In this document: piece by piece, positions 7,670-14,338 of the stretch
Numbering within the stretch: the stretch's first letter is position 1
How the letters are laid out: every line of letters begins with the position of its first letter
Assembly: GCA_029784795.1 (NCBI GenBank)
Contig: JAFMAW010000011.1
Location: forward strand, 1 to 19,663
From: Nitrososphaerota archaeon
GTDB taxonomy: Archaea; Thermoproteota; Nitrososphaeria; Nitrososphaerales; UBA183
DNA length: 19,663 bases
Direction: 5' to 3'
The notes under the pieces: model-generated
What the model saw: the letters and a program-made list of their open reading frames with translations, nothing else
What the model was told of the DNA's origin: nothing
Databases searched by the model: none
Position numbers and translations under genes: made by a program

Positions 7670-7944
7670 GCCGCTATCTCCGCCTTCCTGAGCCTGATCC
7701 CGTCGCGCATCCTCTCGCGGTTGCACTCACGGCACTTCAGGCGGAGCGTGGCCTTCTTGGTGGTCTTGGCGGTCCTGATCAGTTCTGGGAACTTCTGACC
7801 ACCATAACCGCGCTTCCTCCCGGCCTGCCTCCTGGCGCCCCAGGACCCTGCGCGCTCCTTCCCTCTCTTGTACAGCGCCACTGAGTGCGTCGTGTGCTTG
7901 TGACAAAAAGGACAGTTTGTTCGCATTTCCTTTGGAAACTTCAT
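7666..7944 (-). CDS. rpl44e: 50S ribosomal protein eL42 (L44e)
   Basis: Large-subunit protein near the E site. 92 residues with the zinc-binding pairs C11/C14 (NCPFCHKHT) and C71/C74 (LKCRECNRER), and the conserved central AGSWGARRQAGRKRGYGGQ. The ATG at 7944 gives MKFPKEMRTNCPFC, the normal N-terminus. First gene of its operon, divergent from PCNA. A TATA box at 7991-7983 predicts a short leader of about 14 bases. Confidence 0.96.
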   Translation of the reverse strand: MKFPKEMRTNCPFCHKHTTHSVALYKRGKERAGSWGARRQAGRKRGYGGQKFPELIRTAKTTKKATLRLKCRECNRERMRDGIRLRKAEIAA

Positions 7945-7982
7945 TGTCTCACTGGGTCGGATTTGCCCCGCTGCCGCTCATG

Positions 7983-7991
7983 CATTTAAGC
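7983..7991 (-). promoter_or_regulatory. TATA box for the eL42 operon
   Basis: On the minus strand GCTTAAATG, 45 bases from its first T to the eL42 ATG. Transcription would start near 7958, leaving a leader of about 14 bases with a weak GTGAG ahead of the start. Confidence 0.5.
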
Positions 7992-8031
7992 TTGGCCTGG
8001 CCGAATCCTCATCCTGGTCGTGCAGGGCACC

Positions 8032-8126
8032 GGCGGGTCCCGCCTCCGCTCAGTTGGCGTCTCTCGGCTGGTCCGCGGACCTCAGTTTCGGGAGGCGCCC
8101 CCTCTTCTCGACCTTCTCCCGCCAAC
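8032..8126. other. inverted-repeat cluster between the eL42 and PCNA promoters
   Basis: Part of the 230-base divergent gap, with no convincing gene. It holds a GGCGG/CCGCC hairpin with a 3-base loop (8032-8044), a perfect 12-base palindrome GGTCCGCGGACC (8070-8081), and a 7-base inverted repeat GTTGGCG (8053-8059) / CGCCAAC (8120-8126) enclosing the palindrome. It ends 2 bases before the PCNA TATA box. It could be an operator, a roadblock between promoters, or a small structured RNA; GC-rich DNA also makes such matches by chance. Confidence 0.35.
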
Positions 8127-8127
8127 G

Positions 8128-8136
8128 CTTATTATC
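8128..8136 (+). promoter_or_regulatory. TATA box for PCNA
   Basis: CTTATTATC, the only AT-rich element before PCNA. It is 46 bases before the TTG start at 8175, so transcription should start near 8157-8160 and leave a leader of about 15 bases. This rules out the long upstream extension of the reading frame. Confidence 0.5.
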
Positions 8137-8174
8137 CAATCCCGGTTGACCCGGACGAAGGAACCCGGCAAATC

Positions 8175-8930
8175 TTGTTCCACGCAAAGACCTCCAGCTC
8201 GGTTGAGTGGCGGGCAGTAGCGGCCGCGGTCAAGACCCTCGTCGAGGAGGCGACGTTCGACGCGAACTCCGAGGGAATCACATTCCGGGCGATGGACCCG
8301 TCCCACGTCGCGCTGGTAGACCTCGCCTGGCCGGTCTCAGCGTGGGCCGCCTACGAGTGCGACAAGCCGTTCCGGTTCTCCGTCCGCGTCGAAGACTTGG
8401 TCCGGACCATAGGGCGGGCCGAGACCAAAGACAGCGTGGAGATTTCGTCCGGAGAGGACGACAGCATCATGATACGATTCACCAACGGTTACAAGCGCGA
8501 GTTCAACATACACCTGATTGAGAGCACCGCCGCGTCGGCTCCCCTCCCGAAGCTAGAGTTCGACACGAAGATGACGCTGACCAAGACCATACTGGAGAAG
8601 GTGCTTGGGGACGTGTCGGTCGTCTCCGACCAGATTACGCTCAACACGACCAAGGACAGGATGACGTTCTCAGGGAAGAGCGACGTCGGAAAGGCCGAGA
8701 TCTCCCTCGCGAAGAACGACGCGGACGTGCTCGAACTGACTTCCAACGCAGAGAGCAAGGCGACATACTCCACTGACTACATTTCAGGAATCCTGAAGGC
8801 CCTGGGCGGGGTCGTCGACACCGTCGAGTTGGAGTACTCGACCAAGAAGCCTGTCCGCCTGATGCTGAAGCTGAACGACCAGGGCGCAAAGATGGCTTAC
8901 TTCCTCGCGCCGAGGGTCTCGTCCGACTGA
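8175..8930 (+). CDS. pcn: DNA polymerase sliding clamp (PCNA)
   Basis: Ring-shaped trimer that tethers DNA polymerase, Fen1, ligase and RFC clients to DNA. 251 residues from TTG 8175, matching the family length. Seen: the first domain with ATFDANSEGITFRAMDPSHV and VALVDLAWPVSAW, the linker region with KLEFDTKMTLTKTILEKVL, the second domain repeating the fold (ITLNTTKDRMTFSGKSDVG), and the C-terminus VRLMLKLNDQGAKMAYFLAP. The frame is open far upstream into the divergent promoter, but that part has no PCNA similarity and lies before the TATA box. The TTG gives MFHAKTSS, the expected first strand. Apparently monocistronic; amidase follows after 116 bases. Confidence 0.95.
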   Translation: MFHAKTSSSVEWRAVAAAVKTLVEEATFDANSEGITFRAMDPSHVALVDLAWPVSAWAAYECDKPFRFSVRVEDLVRTIGRAETKDSVEISSGEDDSIMIRFTNGYKREFNIHLIESTAASAPLPKLEFDTKMTLTKTILEKVLGDVSVVSDQITLNTTKDRMTFSGKSDVGKAEISLAKNDADVLELTSNAESKATYSTDYISGILKALGGVVDTVELEYSTKKPVRLMLKLNDQGAKMAYFLAPRVSSD

Positions 8931-9046
8931 AGCCCCGCTCAGAACGGCGGAGGCCGGGATGCGCCCACGGCGGGTCTCTGGGAGACCGACGCCGGGCCCA
9001 CACAAACGGTTTTACCTTCCACCGCCCCGCCTCGGCCCCGTAGCCG

Positions 9047-10555
9047 TTGCCCAGGAGCCTTGAAGAAGCGACGATATCTGAGCTGCAGGCGGCCATGGAG
9101 GCCGGGGAGCTCACCTCCAGGGCCCTGGTCCAGGGATACCTCGACAGGATCGCCAAGGTCGACAGGGCCGGGCCAAAGCTGAACTCGGTGATCGAAGTCA
9201 ACCCTGACGCCCTCAAGATAGCGCGCCGCCTGGACGAAGAGAGGCGGAGGAAGGGCCCCCGGGGCCCGCTGCACGGGATCCCCGTGGTCCTGAAGGACAA
9301 CATCGCCACGACCGACAGGATGGAGACCACCGCAGGCTCCCTGGCTCTGGTGGGCTCCAGACCAAGGCGCGAGGCCTACGTAGTCAGGATGCTCCGGGAC
9401 GCCGGGGCGGTCATACTGGGCAAGACAAACCTCAGCGAATGGGCCAACTTCCGCTCCAACAATTCTTCCAGCGGGTGGAGCGCCCGGGGCGGACAGGTCC
9501 GCAACCCCTACGTACTGGACAGGTCCCCCTGCGGCTCCAGCTCAGGCTCGGCGGTGGCGGTGGCCGCGAGCCTCGCGGCGGCCTCCCTGGGGACCGAGAC
9601 CGACGGCTCGGTACTCTGCCCGTCCTCGGCCAACGGCATCGTCGGGATCAAGACCACCATAGGGCTCGTCTCTCGCGCCGGGGTGGTGCCCATAGCCCAC
9701 AGCCAGGACACCGTGGGCCCCATGGCTAGGACCGTCGCCGACGCCGCCATCCTCTTGGGGGCCATGGTGGGGGTGGACAGGGACGACCCGTCGACTAGGT
9801 CGAGCGCGGCCAAGTCCCGGCGCGACTACTCTAGGTTCTTGGAGAGAGACGGGATGAAGGGCGCCCGCATCGGGGTCCCCCGTGAGGTGTATTTCGGCTA
9901 CAGCGACACGGCCGACGCCATCGCAGAGGCTGCGATAAGGAAGATGCGGAGGCTGGGCGCCACCGTCGTGGACCCTGCGGACATCCCGACGGCGAAGAAG
10001 ATGGGCGAAGGCGAGATGACAGTCCTGCTGCACGAGTTCAAGGCCGACCTGAACCGCTACCTCTCGGGGCTCGCCTCGTCGAAGGTGAGGTCGCTCAAGG
10101 AGGTCATAGCGTTCAACGAGAAGCACAGGGGGAAGGAGTTGAAGTACTTCGGCCAGGACCTCTTCATCAAGGCGGAGGAGACACCCGGCCTGAAGGACAG
10201 GAAGTATCTGAAGGCGTTGAAGAGGGACCTCCTGCTGTCGAGGAAGGAAGGGATCGACTACGCGTTGGACAAGCACCGACTGGACGCCCTGGTCGCGCCG
10301 ACCAACTCGCCTCCCTGGGTCGTCGACCACGTCGACGGGGACCACGGCGTCGGAGGGTCGTCGCAGCCCACCGCCCTGGCGGGCTACCCTGCGATCACGG
10401 TCCCTGCCGGCTTCGTCTTCGGCCTCCCGGTGGGCATCACCTTCATGGGCCGTGCTTACAGCGAGCCGACCCTGATCAGGCTCGCCTATGCGTACGAGCA
10501 GGCGACCGGCCACCGGGCCCCGCCGAAGTACTTGCCGACGACGGCCTGGGAATAG
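9047..10555 (+). CDS. amidase, amidase-signature (AS) family
   Basis: Hydrolyses an amide to an acid and ammonia; the substrate cannot be read from sequence. 502 residues with the full Ser-cisSer-Lys triad: K83 in GIPVVLKDNIATTD, cis-Ser S164 in CGSSSGSAVAVAA, nucleophile S188 in LGTETDGSVLCPSSANG. The 24-residue gap between the two serines is standard for the family. Downstream VGPMARTVADAAILLG and C-terminal GYPAITVPAGFVFGLPVGI also fit. It resembles stand-alone or peptide amidases more than GatA, and there is no gatC or gatB here. The TTG at 9047 is preceded by a weak TTTTAC box near 9011. A cytosolic location is likely, as no signal peptide is seen. Confidence 0.9.
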   Translation: MPRSLEEATISELQAAMEAGELTSRALVQGYLDRIAKVDRAGPKLNSVIEVNPDALKIARRLDEERRRKGPRGPLHGIPVVLKDNIATTDRMETTAGSLALVGSRPRREAYVVRMLRDAGAVILGKTNLSEWANFRSNNSSSGWSARGGQVRNPYVLDRSPCGSSSGSAVAVAASLAAASLGTETDGSVLCPSSANGIVGIKTTIGLVSRAGVVPIAHSQDTVGPMARTVADAAILLGAMVGVDRDDPSTRSSAAKSRRDYSRFLERDGMKGARIGVPREVYFGYSDTADAIAEAAIRKMRRLGATVVDPADIPTAKKMGEGEMTVLLHEFKADLNRYLSGLASSKVRSLKEVIAFNEKHRGKELKYFGQDLFIKAEETPGLKDRKYLKALKRDLLLSRKEGIDYALDKHRLDALVAPTNSPPWVVDHVDGDHGVGGSSQPTALAGYPAITVPAGFVFGLPVGITFMGRAYSEPTLIRLAYAYEQATGHRAPPKYLPTTAWE

Positions 10556-10620
10556 GGCTGCCCCGGCTCAGGTGTCTTCTCCCCCGTCTCCACTTCCAGC
10601 TTAGCTTCTCAGGAGGAACC

Positions 10621-10628
10621 CTTAAATC
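10621..10628 (+). promoter_or_regulatory. TATA box for the rhodanese gene
   Basis: CTTAAATC, 30 bases from its first T to the ATG at 10652, giving a leaderless transcript. The sequence between is unusually AT-rich for this window (10632-10652), which may ease promoter opening. An AGGAGG lies upstream of the box and so cannot be a ribosome-binding site. Confidence 0.6.
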
Positions 10629-10651
10629 GCCATTATGACATATGTTATAAT

Positions 10652-11503
10652 ATGGACGAGAGCTACTCGCATCCCGAGGTCCTCGTATCGACCCAGTGGG
10701 TCTCCGAGCACCTGCACGACCCCAAGGTCAGGGTCGCCGAGGTCGACTACGACCCGGCGGCAAACTACACCCAGGGGCACGTTCCGGGGGCAGTCCTCTT
10801 CGACTGGAAGAAAGACATGAACGACCCCCTGAACAGGAACATCCTGTCGAAGGAGCAGATGGGGGAGCTATTGCAGCGGAACGGCGTATCGAACGACACC
10901 ATCCTGGTCCTCTACGGCGACTTCAACAACTGGTTCGCGGCCTACGCCTTCTGGGATCTCAAGTACTACAGCGTCGAAAACGTGAAGCTGATGGACGGGG
11001 GGCGGAAGAAGTGGCTGCTGGAGGACAGGCCGATAGCCAAGGACGTCCCGTCTTACCCGAGCTCCAAGTTCAGCGTCGCAGAGCCCGACGTGAAGATCAG
11101 GGCGTACAGGGAGGATGTGAGGGCGGCGGTCGGAGGACCCGGCAGGGTCCTCGTCGACGTCAGGGGCCCGAAGGAGTTCTCAGGCGAGATAACGGCGCCG
11201 CCGGAGTACCCCAACGAGGCAGCCCAGAGGGGAGGGCACATCCCAGGCGCGAAGAACATCCCCTGGGGCATGGCGGTCAACGATTCAGACGGGACCTTCA
11301 AGCCGAGGCGGGAGTTGGAGGCGCTGTACGCCTCCAAGGGCGTCACCAGCGACAAGCAGGTGATCACCTACTGCAGGATCGGCGAGCGCTCTTCTCACAG
11401 TTGGTTCGTGCTGAAGTACCTGCTTGGCTATCCTGAGGTGAGGAACTACGACGGCTCCTGGACCGAGTGGGGCAACTCTATCCTCTACCCCATCGAGAAG
11501 TAA
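10652..11503 (+). CDS. sseA: thiosulfate/3-mercaptopyruvate sulfurtransferase (two-domain rhodanese)
   Basis: Carries sulfane sulfur as a cysteine persulfide from thiosulfate or mercaptopyruvate to an acceptor. 283 residues, two tandem rhodanese domains. The N-terminal inactive domain (about 10-130) has VSTQWVSEHLHD, GHVPGAVLFDW and LVLYGDFNNWFAAYAFW, with Asp where the active Cys would be. The C-terminal active domain (about 150-280) has VLVDVRGPKEFSGE, GGHIPGAKNIPW and the loop CRIGERSS with catalytic C241. The CRxGxR form resembles thiosulfate sulfurtransferases more than the CGSGVT loop of mercaptopyruvate enzymes. The gene ends 3 bases before the end of the convergent GcvH-TusA fusion, which suggests but does not prove a shared sulfur pathway. 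Confidence 0.92.
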   Translation: MDESYSHPEVLVSTQWVSEHLHDPKVRVAEVDYDPAANYTQGHVPGAVLFDWKKDMNDPLNRNILSKEQMGELLQRNGVSNDTILVLYGDFNNWFAAYAFWDLKYYSVENVKLMDGGRKKWLLEDRPIAKDVPSYPSSKFSVAEPDVKIRAYREDVRAAVGGPGRVLVDVRGPKEFSGEITAPPEYPNEAAQRGGHIPGAKNIPWGMAVNDSDGTFKPRRELEALYASKGVTSDKQVITYCRIGERSSHSWFVLKYLLGYPEVRNYDGSWTEWGNSILYPIEK

Positions 11504-11506
11504 GGC

Positions 11507-12157
11507 TCAACTCTTCTTCACTATGAAGTGGCGGAGGGCGCCCTCGGGGCGAACCTCCAGGAGGGCGTTCCCGGTCTGGCCCTCCCACCTCATCATCTCG
11601 ATCTCGGCGGTGGGGTCGTCGGAGACGAGGTGGACGACCGCCCCCCTGGGGGAATTTGCGAGCTCTTCATCCAACCGCGAGAGCACAGCAGAGCACTCTG
11701 TGCCGACCTCGTAGAGCTCGATGTCCGGGAATGCGGCGAAGCAACGCACCTTCATGGAGCTGTGCCTCTGCTCGATTGCCGGCGCGGCGCCAGCGAGGGG
11801 CTCCAACCGCGAGCCCGGACTCGCCTTCTCCACCAGAGCGAGCCATCCATCGCCGAAGGGGTCTCTGTTGACGGTCCGCGGTTCCTTTGTGAGCGCCCCG
11901 TTGGTTTCCTTCACGACGCAATCGAACGGAGCCCGGACCACTTCGAAGTGCCTGGGTCCCTCCACGGAGGCTATGGAGTTCCCCTGGGCGATTCGGGCGC
12001 CTGCAGGCTTGAAGGTGACCGCGGTCAACCCCCCCGAGAGCCACGGGAGGAGGGGGGTGACGCCGACTCTCCAAAGCCCCTCCTCGAGGCGCCCCCACGT
12101 CCCGAACTCGGGATCGTACAGCACGTCCTCCCTGTACTCGCAACCGCCTAGCTTCAC
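11507..12157 (-). CDS. GcvH-like domain fused to a TusA-like sulfur-carrier domain; lipoyl lysine lost
   Basis: 216 residues with two recognisable domains. Residues about 8-112 follow the GcvH fold: YDPEFGTWGRLEEGLWRVGVT, then VTFKPAGARIAQGNSIASVE, APFDCVVKETNGALTKEP and DPFGDGWLALVE. At the lipoylation hairpin, where GcvH has VESIKAVS with the modified lysine, this protein reads VEGPRHFEVV, so the lysine is arginine (R69). Residues about 136-216 align with TusA along their length: LYEVGTECSAVL with C155 at the catalytic-cysteine position (CPxP replaced by CSAV), HLVSDDPTAEIEMMRWEGQT, and closing FIVKK. The GTG at 12157 has a weak ATCTAAG box about 27 bases upstream. The protein is probably a sulfur-relay or scaffold factor acting without lipoate; this is inference. 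It is tail to tail with a rhodanese. Confidence 0.78.
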   Translation of the reverse strand: MKLGGCEYREDVLYDPEFGTWGRLEEGLWRVGVTPLLPWLSGGLTAVTFKPAGARIAQGNSIASVEGPRHFEVVRAPFDCVVKETNGALTKEPRTVNRDPFGDGWLALVEKASPGSRLEPLAGAAPAIEQRHSSMKVRCFAAFPDIELYEVGTECSAVLSRLDEELANSPRGAVVHLVSDDPTAEIEMMRWEGQTGNALLEVRPEGALRHFIVKKS

Positions 12158-12207
12158 GCTCGAAGGCCGGCCCGCGGGGCCTTAGATGGTTTGCGGCCCT
12201 CAGGCTG

Positions 12208-12224
12208 ACCGGCGTTCACCGGCG
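12208..12224. repeat. direct repeat in the GcvH-TusA / membrane-protein divergent region
   Basis: Two copies of ACCGGCG separated by TTC, a 10-base period, in the 126-base gap between two divergent genes. The spacing is one helical turn, as in many dimeric repressor sites. It is about 32 bases before the membrane-protein TATA-like box. In DNA this GC-rich a 7-base repeat may be chance. Confidence 0.3.
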
Positions 12225-12256
12225 ACTCCCGGGGAGCGGCCACGCGTTGAACGGCT

Positions 12257-12263
12257 GAAATAG
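12257..12263 (+). promoter_or_regulatory. TATA-like box for the small membrane protein
   Basis: GAAATAG, the only AT-rich element in the gap, about 24 bases before the GTG at 12284. It fits leaderless initiation but is a weak match to the TTAAAT boxes of the neighbouring genes. Confidence 0.35.
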
Positions 12264-12283
12264 CGGCGCCGGGGGAGCGGGCT

Positions 12284-12754
12284 GTGCTTCGCGGTGGCTA
12301 CGGCGGAGTTGTGATCCACAGCGTGTCCGCCCTCTTCGGGCTGATCCTCGGGCTGGTGGGCGCCTCCCTGGACTTCTACTCGGGGTATCAACTCATCGCC
12401 GGGTCGGCCCAGAGCTCCGCGCTTCCCTCTGGCGTGGGGATGCCGGCCGTCCAGTACGTCAATTCCGGGCTCCCCTGGGGGGCAGGGGTCGCCGCATTGG
12501 GGGTCCTGGTCGCCTCCACCTCGGTGGCGAGCGTCTCGGTGTTCGGAGCCGCCCACATGAGGGCGTTCGGGGCGCTCATGGTCGTCTACGGGCTCCTCAT
12601 GGTGCTGGTCGGGTTCGCAATGGGGGGCCTGGCGTCTGCCATGGGGCCGGAGTCCCTCTCTGGTTTCGGGATGCTCCTGGTGGGGGGGCTCATGGCGATC
12701 AACGGCTTCATGATGCTGAGGGAAGCCACGTACGCCCCGGCAGCCATGTACTAG
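12284..12754 (+). CDS. hypothetical membrane protein with four predicted TM segments
   Basis: 156 residues, family not recognised. Four hydrophobic stretches: about 10-38 (SALFGLILGLVGASLDFYSG), 61-88 (GVAALGVLVASTSVASVSVF), 92-115 (FGALMVVYGLLMVLVGF) and 125-145 (FGMLLVGGLMAINGFMML). Glycine and alanine fill the helices, and the loop after TM1 is the longest (about 25 residues) and polar. There are no cysteines, histidine clusters or obvious metal motifs. The GTG at 12284 sits about 24 bases after a TATA-like box; a GTG ten codons later is an alternative. The cupin gene follows after 46 bases on the same strand but has its own TATA-like box. Confidence 0.75.
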   Translation: MLRGGYGGVVIHSVSALFGLILGLVGASLDFYSGYQLIAGSAQSSALPSGVGMPAVQYVNSGLPWGAGVAALGVLVASTSVASVSVFGAAHMRAFGALMVVYGLLMVLVGFAMGGLASAMGPESLSGFGMLLVGGLMAINGFMMLREATYAPAAMY

Positions 12755-12778
12755 ACGGTCGCATCCAAGGGGCGGTTA

Positions 12779-12786
12779 TCTTAAAG
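12779..12786 (+). promoter_or_regulatory. TATA-like box for the cupin gene
   Basis: TCTTAAAG (TTAAAG at 12781-12786). A start 28-30 bases on would be near 12810, which fits leaderless translation from the ATG at 12813 better than the ATG at 12801. A GGAGG at 12792-12796 favours the earlier ATG instead, so the evidence conflicts. Confidence 0.4.
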
Positions 12787-12800
12787 CGGGCGGAGGGTGC

Positions 12801-13193
12801 ATGACACCCGCGATGACAGTGAAACCAGACGGGTCAGTGAAGCCCGAGAATGTCGAGAGGGCCGTCAAGACCGAGATCGAGTGGCTGGTCGACAGGCACG
12901 ACGGCGCGCCCAACTTCGAGATGAGGAGGTTCAGGATCAGGCCTGGTGGGAGCATACCGAGGCACTTCCATCCAGAGATAGAGCACGAGCAGTACGTGCT
13001 CCGAGGGCGTTACAAGATGGGTATCGGGGGGCAGGTCCACGAGGTGAAGGCCGGTGACTCCATCTACATCCCCAAGGGCACCATGCACTGGTACCAGAAC
13101 ACGGGGGACGAAGACGCGGAGTTCCTCTGCATAATCCCGAAGACCGAGAGATACGAGTCCGTCTATCCTGACGAAGAGGGACGGCAGAGCTAG
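12801..13193 (+). CDS. single-domain cupin, metal-binding
   Basis: 130-residue conserved beta-barrel protein. Both cupin motifs are complete: motif 1 GGSIPRHFHPEIEHEQYVLRG with H55, H57 and a glutamate (E61 or E63), and motif 2 GDSIYIPKGTMHWYQN, an exact G-x5-P-x-G-x2-H-x3-N with H96. These would hold one divalent metal. Small cupins act as dioxygenases, isomerases or sensors; the sequence does not decide which. The start is ATG 12801 (GGAGG 4 bases upstream) or ATG 12813 (better TATA spacing). It is convergent with the acetamidase gene, 59 bases away. Confidence 0.88.
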   Translation: MTPAMTVKPDGSVKPENVERAVKTEIEWLVDRHDGAPNFEMRRFRIRPGGSIPRHFHPEIEHEQYVLRGRYKMGIGGQVHEVKAGDSIYIPKGTMHWYQNTGDEDAEFLCIIPKTERYESVYPDEEGRQS

Positions 13194-13252
13194 TCGGAGT
13201 CCGGGGCTACCAGACGCCCGCGTCAGAGGGCGGCCCGACCCGGGGGCTGTCC

Positions 13253-14167
13253 TCACGGGAAGATGTCGAGCGGAATCATGGCGCCGACCACCCAGTTGGG
13301 CTGGTCGACAACCTCGTGGATCCTCAGGTCCACGGCGACGCTGCACAGGACGTACGCCTCTTCCTTCGCGAGGCCGTATCTCTCCGTGAGGTGCTCGATC
13401 ATCCCACGCACGGCCTCCTTGGACGCGGCCATCAGGTCAGGCGCTATGCCCGTGGTGACGTAGTACCCCTTCTTCGGCGGCTGCTCTCCCTTCGTGGAAT
13501 ATCGGGGGGAAGAGAGCCCGGTCCCCTTCACGACGTCGAACCTGAACCTCGCCTCCCCCGCGCACTCGATGGCGCTTACGCAGACCTCACCGTCTCCCAT
13601 GGCCGCGTGGAGGTCCCCGGTAGAGAAGAGTGCGCCCTCGACCATGACGGGTAGCTCGAGGCGGCTCCCTGCCGTCAGATGCTTGATGTCGAGGTTCCCG
13701 CCGTGCCTTCCCGGCGGCATGACCGCGTGCCCCCCTGGTTCCCCGGGGGCGACACCCATGACCCCGCAGAATGGCCTGAGCGGTATCCTGATCCCCTTCT
13801 CGAAGGGTGCGAAGTCCTTGCGGCCGAGGTCCCATTTGTACAGGTAGGGCCTCTGGAATTCCTCGAGCAGGCCTTCGCCGGGGATTATTGCAGACCAGCC
13901 GAAGTCCCCACTCGCGACTTCGAGGACGTCGACAACGAGGGTGTCCCCCGGCGCGGCTCCAACGACGTATACCGGGCCTGACAGCGGGTAAAGCTTGGAC
14001 GGGTCGAAGCCGGGCCTTTCCGGCGGGGTGTCCTTCGTCACCTGCCAGCTACTGACGTCGTTGATGTCGAAGGAGACGTCGTCTCCCGGCTCAATACTAA
14101 TCACCGGCTTGTGTTCCCTGCTCCACAGATAGTGGAAACTCTCCCTCCCTATGCGTTGGTTGCCCAC
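13253..14167 (-). CDS. acetamidase/formamidase (FmdA/AmdA family)
   Basis: Hydrolyses short-chain amides such as formamide or acetamide to acid and ammonia. 304 residues from the GTG at 14167, near the usual family length. Seen: FHYLWSREHKPVISIEPGD at the N-terminus, YVVGAAPGDTLVVDVLEV, CGVMGVAPGEPG, GGNLDIKHLTAGSRLELPV, and the signature FSTGDLHAAMGDGEVCVSAIE. The frame stays open upstream to an ATG at 14665, but that extension overlaps PriS on the other strand and has no family similarity. GTG 14167 gives a 10-residue lead to the conserved FHY. Divergent from priS; no clear TATA box was found for it. It is the second amide hydrolase in the window, with an unrelated fold from the one at 9047. 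Confidence 0.9.
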   Translation of the reverse strand: MGNQRIGRESFHYLWSREHKPVISIEPGDDVSFDINDVSSWQVTKDTPPERPGFDPSKLYPLSGPVYVVGAAPGDTLVVDVLEVASGDFGWSAIIPGEGLLEEFQRPYLYKWDLGRKDFAPFEKGIRIPLRPFCGVMGVAPGEPGGHAVMPPGRHGGNLDIKHLTAGSRLELPVMVEGALFSTGDLHAAMGDGEVCVSAIECAGEARFRFDVVKGTGLSSPRYSTKGEQPPKKGYYVTTGIAPDLMAASKEAVRGMIEHLTERYGLAKEEAYVLCSVAVDLRIHEVVDQPNWVVGAMIPLDIFP

Positions 14168-14253
14168 GGACGCTCCACAGGCTCTCCCCTCAAAGCTGTT
14201 TCGCGGACCGGGGCGCGACTTCGGTCGGGCGCCGCCACCGGACGAGGCGCGGA

Positions 14254-14291
14254 GTCCGGCTCCCAGGGGTGGCTCATCCGCGGTGCCGGAC
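14254..14291. repeat. inverted repeat between acetamidase and priS
   Basis: GTCCGGC (14254-14260) and GCCGGAC (14285-14291) form a 7-base inverted repeat with 24 bases between, in the 171-base divergent gap. It lies upstream of the priS TATA-like box. It may be a regulator site or chance in GC-rich DNA. I see no small gene in this gap. Confidence 0.2.
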
Positions 14292-14302
14292 GAAGGCCTA
14301 GT

Positions 14303-14328
14303 GTTCTTATCTCCCGGGTCTGAGGTGA
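14303..14328 (+). promoter_or_regulatory. priS promoter and ribosome-binding site
   Basis: A TATA-like GTTCTTATC (14303-14311) is followed by GAGGTGA (14322-14328), a strong match to the archaeal Shine-Dalgarno sequence, 10 bases before the ATG at 14339. If transcription starts 26-28 bases after the box, the Shine-Dalgarno would lie upstream of the mRNA start, so either the real promoter is further upstream or the message is leaderless. Confidence 0.4.
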
Positions 14329-14338
14329 GAGTCGCAAG

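Noticed and set aside
8053..8126. A 74-base segment closed by a perfect 7-base stem, the size of a tRNA
   Set aside because: On neither strand is there a T-arm with a TTCRA-type loop, a D-stem in the right register or a believable anticodon stem. The match to tRNA is only length and acceptor-like stem.
7917..8930. Long 337-residue reading frame containing PCNA
   Set aside because: The first 86 residues precede the PCNA TATA box, overlap the eL42 start region and do not resemble PCNA. The TTG at 8175 gives the family length.
9542..10513. A 323-residue open frame antisense to the amidase
   Set aside because: Arg/Val/Gly-rich shadow with no domain; the plus-strand amidase has its full catalytic triad.
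11528..12151. A 207-residue open frame antisense to the GcvH-TusA fusion
   Set aside because: It has no recognisable motif and shadow-like composition, while the minus-strand frame matches two known domain families in order.
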